From DATJFQ01 sp035495555 (GTDB lineage Bacteria; Acidobacteriota; Vicinamibacteria; Vicinamibacterales; 2-12-FULL-66-21), in assembly GCA_035495555.1 (NCBI GenBank), contig DATJFQ010000093.1, positions 1 to 26,018 of the forward strand: DNA of 26,018 nucleotides, written 5' to 3'. A program made the translations under genes and the position numbers. Shown piece by piece: positions 19,759 to 26,018 of the stretch (position 1 is the stretch's first letter; the number at the start of each line of letters is the position of its first letter). Below the pieces are notes generated by a model, which saw only the letters and a list, made by a program, of their open reading frames with translations, ran no database searches and had not been told where the DNA came from.

Positions 19759-21382
19759 CGACGTGCTCGTGCGGCACTTTCTCACGCAGTTCGTCGACCA
19801 CGATTTCTCTGCGGACAGCGACCGTCACCAGACGCTTGCCATCGCAGCGGCAGCACTAATCACGATCCCGCTGTTCGTCACCGTCTTCATGAGCGTGAAA
19901 TACCTGATGCATCCGCTTCAGGCGTCCGGCTGGACCGAGACGACGCTGATGGGAGACGAGGTGACATTCTGCGCGGCGTCGATGCTGGTCACCGCCGTCG
20001 TCGCGCTGCTCGAGTGGGATGCGCTGGCGTTGACGCCTGAGGACGCCGCCATCCTCGGCGTGTTTCCGGTTCCGCGGCGCACGATCGTTCGCGCCAAGAT
20101 CACCGCGCTTGCGACGTTCGCGGCGGCGTTCGCGGCTGCCCTCAACGCGGTTCCCTCACTGCTCCATCCGCTGCTGATGTCGGCGCAGTTGCCGATGAGC
20201 GTGATGATGCTCGTTCCGCTCGCGGCCGTCCACGCGATCGTCACGATGGGGGCCGGACTGTTCGGGTTTGCAGCGGTGCTGGCCATTCGCGAGGCGCTGT
20301 TCGCACTACTCGGAGCGGCGCGGTTTTATCGCGTGTCGAGCCGGGTCCGGGCAATGCTGCTCTTTGCCGTCCTGCTGCTCCTCGCGCTCGTGCCGGTCCG
20401 TCTCTCGGATTCCGCAGCGTGGATGTTCGATGCGGAGAAGGGTCAGCCGTTACTCGCGCCGGTCGGCTGGTTTGCCGCGGCGCACGCGGCGCTGGCCGGA
20501 CGCATGCTGGACGGACTGCCGCGGCCGGACATGCCGGCGCCTCTCGCAGCGGACGAAGCCCGGCTCACGGTCCGTTACCGTGAGGCGCTGCCTCGATTCA
20601 CGTTCGTCGCCTTTCGAGGGGCAGCGATCGTTATTCTCACTCTCGTCGCGTCGATTGCGCTGTATGTCAGGAATGCGCGGCGCATTCACCTGTTGATCGA
20701 GGGACCACCGCGGCGCGGGTCGCCCGCTGTGCGTCGCGCACCGGCTATCCTCGGACGGGTCGCGCCCGCCACGGGGGCCGGCATCCTGTTCGCCGCGCGT
20801 GCGCTGCTCCGCAGCTCGGTTCACCTCGTCTACATGCTCGTGGCGCTGGCGGCCGGCATCGCCTTGTTTACCGCGCTGATCGGCGGCTCGCTCCGCACGC
20901 TGACGCTCGCGGCGCAGACGCTGCTCGTCGCCGCGGTCGTCGCCGGTTTTCGCGCGGCGGTGCGAACGTCGGCCGACTATCGCGCCGGGTGGATTTTCGA
21001 CGTGGCCGCCAGCGGCAGCGCCGGCCGTTTCCGTGAGGGAGTGCGGCTGGCAGGCATCACACTGGTCGTGGCGACGGTCGGCATTCTGTACCCCATCGCG
21101 AGATTACAGTGGGGATCGCGCCTCGCGCTCGCGCACGCCATCAACGGCGTCGTGATCGGATGGCTCTTCGTCGAGCTGGCAATGGTCGATGTCAGCCGTC
21201 CGCTCGTCGTCTCGATTCCGCCATCGGATGGCGTGAATACGGTGGGGGTCGCGCTCGGCGGAGCCGCCGTGATCGCCATCTTCATCGCGGCCCATATCGA
21301 ACGCTTCATGCTCGGGTCGACTATAGGTGTCGTGCTGTATCCGCTGGGCTTCTCAGCAATTGCGTTCGCGGTACGTCGATGA
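19751..21382 (+). CDS. ABC transporter permease, large multi-spanning membrane protein
   Basis: This 543-residue membrane protein has about 11-12 hydrophobic segments, including LAIAAAALITIPLFVTVFMSVKYL, AMLLFAVLLLLALVPVRL, LVYMLVALAAGIALFTALIGGSLRTLTLAAQTLLVAAVVAGFRAA, and a C-terminal AVIAIFIAAHIERFMLGSTIGVVLYPLGFSAIAFAVRR. A loop reads LTPEDAAILGVFPVPRRTIVRAKI, where permeases of this type typically contact the ATPase (coupling helix). No named family is certain from sequence alone, but the 8-nt overlap with the ATPase gene makes it that protein's partner. Its stop is followed almost at once by a CGATGNN heptamer array before the convergent recR gene. Confidence 0.82.
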   Translation: MPDDVLVRHFLTQFVDHDFSADSDRHQTLAIAAAALITIPLFVTVFMSVKYLMHPLQASGWTETTLMGDEVTFCAASMLVTAVVALLEWDALALTPEDAAILGVFPVPRRTIVRAKITALATFAAAFAAALNAVPSLLHPLLMSAQLPMSVMMLVPLAAVHAIVTMGAGLFGFAAVLAIREALFALLGAARFYRVSSRVRAMLLFAVLLLLALVPVRLSDSAAWMFDAEKGQPLLAPVGWFAAAHAALAGRMLDGLPRPDMPAPLAADEARLTVRYREALPRFTFVAFRGAAIVILTLVASIALYVRNARRIHLLIEGPPRRGSPAVRRAPAILGRVAPATGAGILFAARALLRSSVHLVYMLVALAAGIALFTALIGGSLRTLTLAAQTLLVAAVVAGFRAAVRTSADYRAGWIFDVAASGSAGRFREGVRLAGITLVVATVGILYPIARLQWGSRLALAHAINGVVIGWLFVELAMVDVSRPLVVSIPPSDGVNTVGVALGGAAVIAIFIAAHIERFMLGSTIGVVLYPLGFSAIAFAVRR

Positions 21383-21386
21383 GAGG

Positions 21387-21463
21387 CGATGTTCGATGTT
21401 CGATGCTCGATAGGCGATGGGCGATGCTCGATGCTCGATGCTCGATGGGCGATACTCGATGTT
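21387..21463. repeat. CGATGNN heptamer tandem array
   Basis: Eleven contiguous 7-nt units have constant CGAT and variable ends: CGATGTT, CGATGTT, CGATGCT, CGATAGG, CGATGGG, CGATGCT three times, CGATGGG, CGATACT, CGATGTT. It begins four bases after the permease stop codon and lies between convergent genes, ending about 20 nt from the recR stop. Confidence 0.88.
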
Positions 21464-21481
21464 CGCTTCAACTGCGATGGC

Positions 21482-22078
21482 TCAGAGTTCGCGACGTCCC
21501 TCCATGGCCTTGTGCATGGTGAACTCGTCGGCGTACTCCAGATCGCTGCCGACGGGCACGCCCATCGCGATGCGGGTAACGCGAACGCCAAGCGGCTTCA
21601 AGAGTTTCGCCAGGTAGATCGCCGTCGCTTCCCCTTCGACGTTCGGGTTCGTCGCGAGAATGACTTCCTCCACGCCGCCTTCGGCCACGCGCTGCAGCAG
21701 CCCTTTGATCTTCAGATCGTCCGGGCCGACGCCGTGCAGCGGCGACAGCGCGCCCATCAGCACGTGGTACACGCCGCGGAAGTCTCGCGTCTTCTCGATC
21801 CCGCCGACGTTTTCCGGCTCCTCGACGACGCAGATGACCCGCTTGTCGCGCGTGTCGCTCGTGCAGTAGAAGCACGGATCGATATCCGTGATGTTGCTGC
21901 AGACGGAGCAGTACGTCACGCGATCCTTCACCTCGCGCATGGCGTCGGCGAGGTGTTCCACGTTTTCGCGAGGGGTCTTCAGGATGTGATACGCGAGCCG
22001 CTGCGCGCTCTTCGCGCCGATGCCCGGAAGCTGCTGGAGCTGCTCGATCAGCCGCGCGAGAGGATCCGGGCGGCTCAT
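21482..22078 (-). CDS. recR: Recombination mediator protein RecR
   Basis: This 198-residue protein has the complete RecR architecture: an N-terminal helix-hairpin-helix LPGIGAKSAQRLAYHIL (17-33), a four-Cys zinc finger C57-x2-C60-x8-C69-x2-C72, and a Toprim domain with ICVVEEPENVGGIEKTRDFRGVYHVLMGALSPLHGVGPDDLKI, VEEVILATNPNVEGEATAIYLA and the C-terminal GVRVTRIAMGVPVGSDLEYADEFTMHKAMEGRREL. RecR works with RecO and RecF to load RecA at gapped DNA. The start at 22078 (MSRPDPLARL) is the family start. It is the last gene of the ffs-dnaX-ybaB-recR order, but is separated from ybaB by 235 nt that hold a structured repeat. Confidence 0.97.
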   Translation of the reverse strand: MSRPDPLARLIEQLQQLPGIGAKSAQRLAYHILKTPRENVEHLADAMREVKDRVTYCSVCSNITDIDPCFYCTSDTRDKRVICVVEEPENVGGIEKTRDFRGVYHVLMGALSPLHGVGPDDLKIKGLLQRVAEGGVEEVILATNPNVEGEATAIYLAKLLKPLGVRVTRIAMGVPVGSDLEYADEFTMHKAMEGRREL

Positions 22079-22097
22079 TGCGTACCCGCGCAACGGG

Positions 22098-22209
22098 AGG
22101 GTGGGGCCCCCGCGCGGCCAGCCCCACTTCGTGCTCGGCGGCCAAAAAGACGTGTCGACGAGGAGCCGCCTCCGCGCGAACCGGAACGCCCCGTCCGGGC
22201 CCCTACCCT
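22098..22209. repeat. Dispersed structured element, copy 1 (about 112 nt)
   Basis: The core CTTCGTGCTCGGCGGCC ... AAAGAC ... TGTCGACGAGGAGCCGCC is nearly identical to copy 2 at 25867-25980, over about 90 nt. The ends pair as an outer stem, AGGGT-GGGGCCC (22098-22109) with GGGCCCC-A-ACCCT-type sequence (22197-22209, one bulged base). Inside, TTCG/CGAA and GGCGGC/GCCGCC form further stems with a loop containing GTCGAC. It lies between ybaB and recR and has no coding potential that I can defend. Confidence 0.7.
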
Positions 22210-22239
22210 GAGCATGCTTACGTGGCCACAGCAGGCTGC

Positions 22240-22289
22240 GGCCCCCGAGACGGGACGCTCCTCGCAGGGGCCCCGCTGTTTAGCAGCGG
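22240..22289. repeat. Two nested or adjacent hairpins downstream of ybaB
   Basis: GGCCCC (22240-22245) pairs with GGGGCC (22267-22272), and CCGCTG (22273-22278) pairs with CAGCGG (22284-22289) across a TTTAG loop. They follow the ybaB stop on the minus strand and could slow or end transcription, although no U-run follows. Confidence 0.4.
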
Positions 22290-22313
22290 CGTTCATTGCG
22301 GACGCCCAATGCA

Positions 22314-22613
22314 TCAGAACATACCGGGAATCTTCATGCCGCCCATCATCCCGCTCATCTGCTTCTGCAGGGCCTCGTCCGCCTTGCGCTGAGCATCGTT
22401 GATCGCGGCGAGGATCAGGTCCTGCAGCATCTCGACGTCTTCCTTCGAGACGGCTTCCGGATCGATCTTGAGCGACTGGATCTGTTTCGCGCCGTTCATG
22501 ACGACGGTCACCATGCCGCCGCCCGCGGTGGCCTCGACCTTCATCTCGGCCATCTGCTTCTGCAGGCGATCCTGCATCTGCTGGGCCTGCTTCATCATCT
22601 GCTGGATATTCAT
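22314..22613 (-). CDS. ybaB: YbaB/EbfC family nucleoid-associated protein
   Basis: This is a 99-residue protein with the family's profile: N-terminal MNIQQMMKQAQQMQDRLQKQMAEMKVEATAGGGMVTVVMNG, a central LKIDPEAVSKEDVEMLQDLILAAINDAQRKADEAL and a Met/Gly-rich C-terminus ending MKIPGMF. YbaB forms a small DNA-binding dimer that coats DNA and is nearly always encoded between dnaX and recR, as here. The ATG at 22613 directly abuts the CCAGTTN heptamer array; the Shine-Dalgarno GGAG (22623-22620) is made by a variant heptamer of that array. No cysteines are present. Confidence 0.96.
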   Translation of the reverse strand: MNIQQMMKQAQQMQDRLQKQMAEMKVEATAGGGMVTVVMNGAKQIQSLKIDPEAVSKEDVEMLQDLILAAINDAQRKADEALQKQMSGMMGGMKIPGMF

Positions 22614-22773
22614 GCCAGTCTCCGGTTCCCAGTCGCCAGTTCTCAGTTGCCAGTTTCAAGTGGCCAGTTTCCAGTCGTCAGTTTCCAGTCGCCAGTTGCC
22701 ACTGCGATTCCAACAACCTTTTACCGGGCACTGGATACTGGCAACTGGTCACTGACCACTGGCAACTGGCGAC
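22614..22773. repeat. Inverted pair of CCAGTTN / NAACTGG heptamer arrays
   Basis: Thirteen contiguous 7-nt units of the type CCAGTTN or CCAGTCG run from 22615 to 22705. After a 23-nt unrelated spacer, six units of the reverse-complement type (CACTGGA, TACTGGC, AACTGGT, CACTGAC, CACTGGC, AACTGGC) run from 22729 to 22770. The arms can pair into a long imperfect hairpin. The block occupies the whole dnaX-ybaB spacer and is the only interruption in that operon junction. Confidence 0.88.
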
Positions 22774-22780
22774 TTTGCGG

Positions 22781-24523
22781 CTATCGTTCTTCGACGTCGG
22801 TGATCTCCGCCGCGAATACATCGAGCATCGCCTGCACGTTCGGTTCGGCAAGAGCTCTTTCCTTGAGCGCGTCGCGGCGGGTGTCGGTTGCCGGGGCGCC
22901 CTCTGCGTGCGGGCCAGGACCACGCGCGCTCGTCGTCGCTGGTGCGCTGTTCTCGACCGATACAACGGCCATGCGCCGGCCGGCGAGCTGTGACGCGGTC
23001 GCTTCGAGCCACGGCCGCAGCTGCTCGAACTGCGCCCGCAACGCGCGGTGCTGCGGCGTGAAAGCGAACACCACGCGATCGGGGTCGAAATCGATTTTCG
23101 CCTGGGCGACCACGGTCCCGTAGAAGAACTTCTTCGCGCGCCGGGTCTCGCCGAGGAAGGCCTCCTTGAATTCACCGGCGGTGACAGCTTTCAGCTCCGG
23201 CGCCGAATCGGTTGTCGCAGGCGACGGCTGCGGCTTCGCCGCGCGGGAGGCCGCCGCGGGGGAACTGTCGCCCACGCGTCGAGCGGCCACTGCGGCGGGC
23301 GCCGGCGTCGCGCGCGAAGGGGCCGGCGTTGCGGCGGACCCGCTCGGTCCGGGCGCTGTCGCGCTCACAGCCGGCCGTGGCGCGGCGCTCGAACCGATTT
23401 GCTGCATCAATTCGGCGAGCGGAACGAGCTTGCGAACATGAATCCAGCGCAGCAGCGCCATCTCGAGGTGATAGCGCGGCTGCAGCGACGCGCGGATGTC
23501 GTATTCCGCCTTCGTGAGCACGTCGAACGCCCGCAGCAGGTCCTCGCGCGAGAACTGCTTCGCGAGGTCGAGCAGCGGCGCGCGCTCGCTTTCGGCGGCG
23601 ATTTCCGGGTCGCTGGCGCGCGACGGGTCGATCGAGAGCACCATGAGATCTCGCGTCAGCCGCGCCAGCTCGCGGATCACGGACCGGAGATCGGAACCGG
23701 ACTCGGACACCTGCGCCGCGAGGGCGAAGACGGCCGTCGCGTCCTCGCGCGCCACGGCGTCCGCCATCGCGATGAGCAAATCGCGCCGAACCAGGCCGAG
23801 CACTGCACTGACATCTTCGGGGGTCACCGTGCGGTCCGCGAACGCGATGACCTGGTCGAAGGCGCTCTGAGCGTCGCGCATGCTGCCGTCGCCGGCGCGC
23901 GCGACGAGCATCAACGCCGCCTCGTCGACGCCGATCTTCTCCGCGTCGGCAATCTTGCGGAGTTGATCGGCAATCTGCTTGACGCCAATCGTCTTCAGCT
24001 CGAACACCTGCGACCGCGACTGGATCGTCGCCGGGACTTTCTCCAGCTCGGTCGTCGCCATCATGAAGACGACGTGCGGCGGCGGCTCTTCGATTGATTT
24101 CAGGAGCGCGTCGAACGCGTTGTTCGAGAGCCGGTGCACTTCGTCGATGATGAAGACCTTGTAGCGGTCGCGCACCGGCGCCATGCCGAGGCCGGCGATG
24201 ATGACCTCGCGCACTTTGTCGACCTGCGTGTTCGTGGCGGCGTCGATCTCGAGGACGTCCATGTCGCGCCCCTGCGCGATCTCCACGCACGCATCGCAGA
24301 CGCCGCACGGGTCGGGCGTCGGCCCGTTCTCGCAGTTCAGCGCGCGCGCGAGAATGCGGGCGGTCGTCGTCTTGCCGACGCCGCGAGGGCCGGCGAAGAC
24401 GAACGACTGGGCAATACGCCCGGCATTGATGGCGTTGCGCAGCGTCTGCGTGACGCCGCGCTGCCCGATGACGTCGTCGAACCGCTGCGGACGCCACTTC
24501 CGGGCAAGAACCTGGTAAGACAT
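22781..24523 (-). CDS. dnaX: DNA polymerase III subunit gamma/tau
   Basis: This is a 580-residue clamp-loader subunit. The AAA+ domain starts MSYQVLARKWRPQRFDDVIGQ, with Walker A GPRGVGKT (45-52), zinc cysteines C64, C73, C76 and C79, Walker B/DExH region FIIDEVHRLS (about 124-133), sensor-1 FMMATTELEKVPATIQSR and the SRSQVFELK segment. Domain III runs to about 370, then a Pro/Ala/Ser-rich linker (about 378-435) and a tau-like C-terminal domain (FKEAFLGETRRAKKFFYGTVVAQAKIDFDPDRVVFAF). The start at 24523 is the family start. It lies 100 nt downstream of the SRP RNA gene and shares its strand. Long antisense frames over it are GC-rich shadows. Confidence 0.97.
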   Translation of the reverse strand: MSYQVLARKWRPQRFDDVIGQRGVTQTLRNAINAGRIAQSFVFAGPRGVGKTTTARILARALNCENGPTPDPCGVCDACVEIAQGRDMDVLEIDAATNTQVDKVREVIIAGLGMAPVRDRYKVFIIDEVHRLSNNAFDALLKSIEEPPPHVVFMMATTELEKVPATIQSRSQVFELKTIGVKQIADQLRKIADAEKIGVDEAALMLVARAGDGSMRDAQSAFDQVIAFADRTVTPEDVSAVLGLVRRDLLIAMADAVAREDATAVFALAAQVSESGSDLRSVIRELARLTRDLMVLSIDPSRASDPEIAAESERAPLLDLAKQFSREDLLRAFDVLTKAEYDIRASLQPRYHLEMALLRWIHVRKLVPLAELMQQIGSSAAPRPAVSATAPGPSGSAATPAPSRATPAPAAVAARRVGDSSPAAASRAAKPQPSPATTDSAPELKAVTAGEFKEAFLGETRRAKKFFYGTVVAQAKIDFDPDRVVFAFTPQHRALRAQFEQLRPWLEATASQLAGRRMAVVSVENSAPATTSARGPGPHAEGAPATDTRRDALKERALAEPNVQAMLDVFAAEITDVEER

Positions 24524-24623
24524 GTCAGAGGAAATGCGGGTTGGCCTGAAAGTCTAATACGGTCATCAGCGAGCGAGTCACGCGAGCGAAGCGGGCCAGG
24601 GCCCCGCCCCACAGCAGGGTGAC

Positions 24624-24760
24624 TACGGGTGCGGCCCGACCGCGGCCCGGAAGGCCTGCGGCACAGCACAGGGTCTACTTAGCGCTGCTGCCTTCCGGCC
24701 CTGACGCGGTTCGTAGGCTGAACTTGCACAGGGTCCGAGCCGCGGTCCGGCGCACCCGTA
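24624..24760 (-). ncRNA. ffs: Signal recognition particle RNA (4.5S-type)
   Basis: The minus strand contains the invariant SRP helix-8 core CGTCAGGGCCGGAAGGCAG followed by CAGCGC (plus-strand region about 24688-24714), with the GGAA tetraloop and asymmetric loop that bind Ffh. The ends pair perfectly over ten bases (24751-24760 with 24624-24633, TACGGGTGCG), giving a rod of about 137 nt without an Alu domain. Position upstream of dnaX is conserved in many bacteria. The product targets ribosomes to the membrane with Ffh and FtsY. End points are estimated from the terminal helix and the promoter. Confidence 0.93.
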
Positions 24761-24767
24761 TCTTCCC

Positions 24768-24796
24768 AGTGTACTTGCGCTTACGCCGCCAGGCAA
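24768..24796 (-). promoter_or_regulatory. Promoter of the SRP RNA gene
   Basis: On the minus strand TTGCCT (24796-24791) and TACACT (24773-24768) are 17 nt apart. The -10 box ends seven bases before the first paired base of the SRP RNA, which supports both calls. Confidence 0.65.
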
Positions 24797-24843
24797 CTGT
24801 CCGGCGGGCGGCTGAGCCGCCGCCGGGAACAATCCCGCTCCCC

Positions 24844-24871
24844 TTGACGTTCTACACGAGCAGGTTATATT
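24844..24871 (+). promoter_or_regulatory. Promoter of the sulfurtransferase gene
   Basis: TTGACG (24844-24849) and TATATT (24866-24871) have a 16-nt spacer, 23 nt before the ATG; a clear AGGAGA ribosome binding site lies between. It is divergent from the SRP RNA promoter about 50 nt away. Confidence 0.7.
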
Positions 24872-24894
24872 GTCGGTTGGCTACAGGAGAGCTG

Positions 24895-25794
24895 ATGACC
24901 CGATATCTCGCGGCCGCCGTTATCGCCTTCTGCCTGCCCGCCTCAGCGGCGGCACAGGCCGATGCGCCGCTCGTCGTCTCACAGGAATGGCTGGCGTCGC
25001 ACCTGCACGATTCGGATCTCGTGCTGCTGCAGGTCGGCAAGGAGGAGACGTATCAAAAGGGCCACATCCCTGGGGCGCAACTCGCCGACTGGATGGCGCT
25101 GCACTCGAGCAATGACGACCCCAGGGCGCTCTCCGTCGAAATGCCCGCGGCCGATCAGCTCAGGACCGCGCTCGAGGATCTCGGCATCAGCGACCGCTCA
25201 CACGTGATCGTCTACGCGTCCGACGAGTACTGGTCGCCGTCGACGCGCGTCGTGCTCACGCTCGAGTATGCCGGCCTGAAACGCGTGTCATATCTCGACG
25301 GCGGGCTGACGGCGTGGTCGAACGCCGGACGACAACTGTCCGTGGAAGCGCCTGCGACTCGCAAGGGCTCCCTCGCGCCGCTGAACCCCGCGCCCATGAT
25401 CGTGGACGCGGCGTTCGTGCAGTCGCACATGCGCACACGCGGCTTCGCGATCGTCGACGCCCGCGCCCGCTCGTTTTACGACGGCGTGCAGCCCGGCGGT
25501 CCCCGGGATGCCCGCAGAGCGGGACACATCCCCGGTGCGCTGAGCGCGCCGTTCGATTCGTTCGCGACCGGCGACGGACATCTGAAGCCCGTGTCGGACA
25601 TCAAGGCGCTTTTCGAGCAGGCGGGCGTGAAACCGGGCGATACGGTCATCGGCTACTGTCATGTCGGCCAGCAGGCGACGGCAATGCTCGTCGCGGCACA
25701 AGCCGCGGGACATCCCATCCTGCTCTACGACGGATCGTTCGAAGATTGGGCCCGTCGCAATCTGCCGGTCGAAAACCCCGCCGCAAAACGCTGA
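24895..25794 (+). CDS. Periplasmic double-rhodanese sulfurtransferase
   Basis: This 299-residue protein has a signal peptide (MTRYLAAAVIAFCLPASAAAQA, cleavage near 22). Rhodanese domain 1 is at about 25-150 (LVLLQVGKEETYQKGHIPGAQL, HVIVYASDEYWSPSTR, without Cys, so structural only). Rhodanese domain 2 is at about 165-292 with AIVDARARSFYDG, AGHIPGALSAPFDS and the active loop Cys255-HVGQQA. Tandem-domain enzymes of this kind move sulfane sulfur from thiosulfate or 3-mercaptopyruvate to cyanide or thiols. AGGAGA upstream fixes the ATG at 24895; the longer frame from 24619 crosses the SRP RNA and is not used. It stands alone on its strand and is followed by repeats. Confidence 0.92.
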   Translation: MTRYLAAAVIAFCLPASAAAQADAPLVVSQEWLASHLHDSDLVLLQVGKEETYQKGHIPGAQLADWMALHSSNDDPRALSVEMPAADQLRTALEDLGISDRSHVIVYASDEYWSPSTRVVLTLEYAGLKRVSYLDGGLTAWSNAGRQLSVEAPATRKGSLAPLNPAPMIVDAAFVQSHMRTRGFAIVDARARSFYDGVQPGGPRDARRAGHIPGALSAPFDSFATGDGHLKPVSDIKALFEQAGVKPGDTVIGYCHVGQQATAMLVAAQAAGHPILLYDGSFEDWARRNLPVENPAAKR

Positions 25795-25801
25795 AACGCG
25801 C

Positions 25802-25850
25802 GCGCCCGCGCCTCGCGCCTCACACCTCGCGCGTCCCCCCTCGCGCTGCG
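25802..25850. repeat. CRCCTCG heptamer array
   Basis: Contiguous 7-nt units CGCCTCG, CGCCTCA, CACCTCG, CGCGTCC, CCCCTCG and CGCTGCG follow the sulfurtransferase stop. The same units recur at 25999-26018 on the other side of the structured element. Confidence 0.65.
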
Positions 25851-25866
25851 GGCCCATCCGCCTTGT

Positions 25867-25980
25867 CTTGCGATCGGGCCCCCGCTCGGACAGCCCGCTT
25901 CGTGCTCGGCGGCCGGAAAGACTGTCGACGAGGAGCCGCCTCCGCCCGAAGCGGGCGCCCGTCCTCGCCCCCATCGCAAG
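25867..25980. repeat. Dispersed structured element, copy 2 (about 114 nt)
   Basis: This is the second copy of the element at 22098-22209. The outer stem is CTTGCGAT (25867-25874) with ATCGCAAG (25973-25980), different in sequence from copy 1 but again complementary. A second stem is perfect over ten bases, GCCCGCTTCG with CGAAGCGGGC; then GGCGGC/GCCGCC closes a loop with AAAGACTGTCGACGAGGA. It lies downstream of the sulfurtransferase gene, flanked on both sides by CRCCTCG heptamers. Confidence 0.72.
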
Positions 25981-25998
25981 TGCGGCGTTGCGCTGCCG

Positions 25999-26018
25999 CA
26001 CCTCCCGCCTCGCGCCTC
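25999..26018. repeat. CRCCTCS heptamer array, continuing past the window
   Basis: Units CACCTCC, CGCCTCG and CGCCTC run to the last base, so the array is cut by the window edge. Confidence 0.6.

Noticed and set aside
22614..22773. CRISPR array
   Set aside because: Units are 7 nt and contiguous, with no 25-40 nt spacers and no cas genes.
23172..24497. 441-residue minus-strand frame over dnaX
   Set aside because: It is an alternative frame of a certain gene, rich in Arg/Ala/Gly from GC-biased codons, with no motif.
24619..24894. N-terminal extension of the sulfurtransferase
   Set aside because: It would run through the SRP RNA gene and both promoters; a clear signal peptide and ribosome binding site support 24895.

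Overview
The window is GC-rich DNA from a soil-type bacterium, most likely an acidobacterium (Vicinamibacteria-like). The main reason is a PadR regulator overlapping an ABC permease that carries an N-terminal helical extension, the arrangement known from Acidobacteria as ADOP. Long GC-rich ORFs, a small SRP RNA and the bacterial order ffs-dnaX-ybaB-recR fit this. Species-level assignment is not possible from the sequence alone.

Positions 1-8263 are an accessory block of small enzyme genes, mostly on the minus strand: a kinase-like protein cut by the window edge, three RibD_C/DHFR-like reductases, a truncated GNAT acetyltransferase, an isocitrate lyase/PEP mutase-family protein with a foreign membrane tail, a broken NIPSNAP gene, a flavin-nucleotide-binding protein, DinB, an ABM-like monooxygenase and a MocR regulator. 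From 5203 down to 2303 four genes form a chain with 4-nt overlaps. Its distal part has decayed: frameshift, internal deletion, lost start codon and chimeric end. A tRNA-Asn(GTT) at 8264-8338 ends this block, and its 3' end points into it.

Positions 8340-11870 hold small stress and housekeeping-type genes: YciI, an ArsR-SRPBCC pair with an obvious twin-palindrome operator, OsmC, a DUF4203 membrane protein and a flippase-like protein. Positions 12129-15175 encode a CTP-type nucleotidyltransferase overlapping a three-part fusion of flippase-like membrane domain, degenerate nucleotidyltransferase and CDP-alcohol phosphatidyltransferase. I infer a small pathway that makes a CDP-activated polar head group and transfers it to a lipid or a second alcohol. 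Positions 15310-21382 hold PadR, the ADOP permease, a DUF2511-like lipoprotein and a second ABC transporter (ATPase plus permease).

Positions 21482-24760, on the minus strand, are the conserved set SRP RNA, dnaX, ybaB, recR. A periplasmic double-rhodanese sulfurtransferase follows on the plus strand.

The most unusual content is intergenic. A roughly 112-nt element occurs twice (22098-22209 and 25867-25980) with a conserved core, but with outer stems that differ in sequence and still pair. Short-period arrays (7-mers, and a 35-nt module of 8-7-8-8 periodicity) sit at six gene boundaries and in places appear to supply a -35 box or a Shine-Dalgarno sequence to the next gene.
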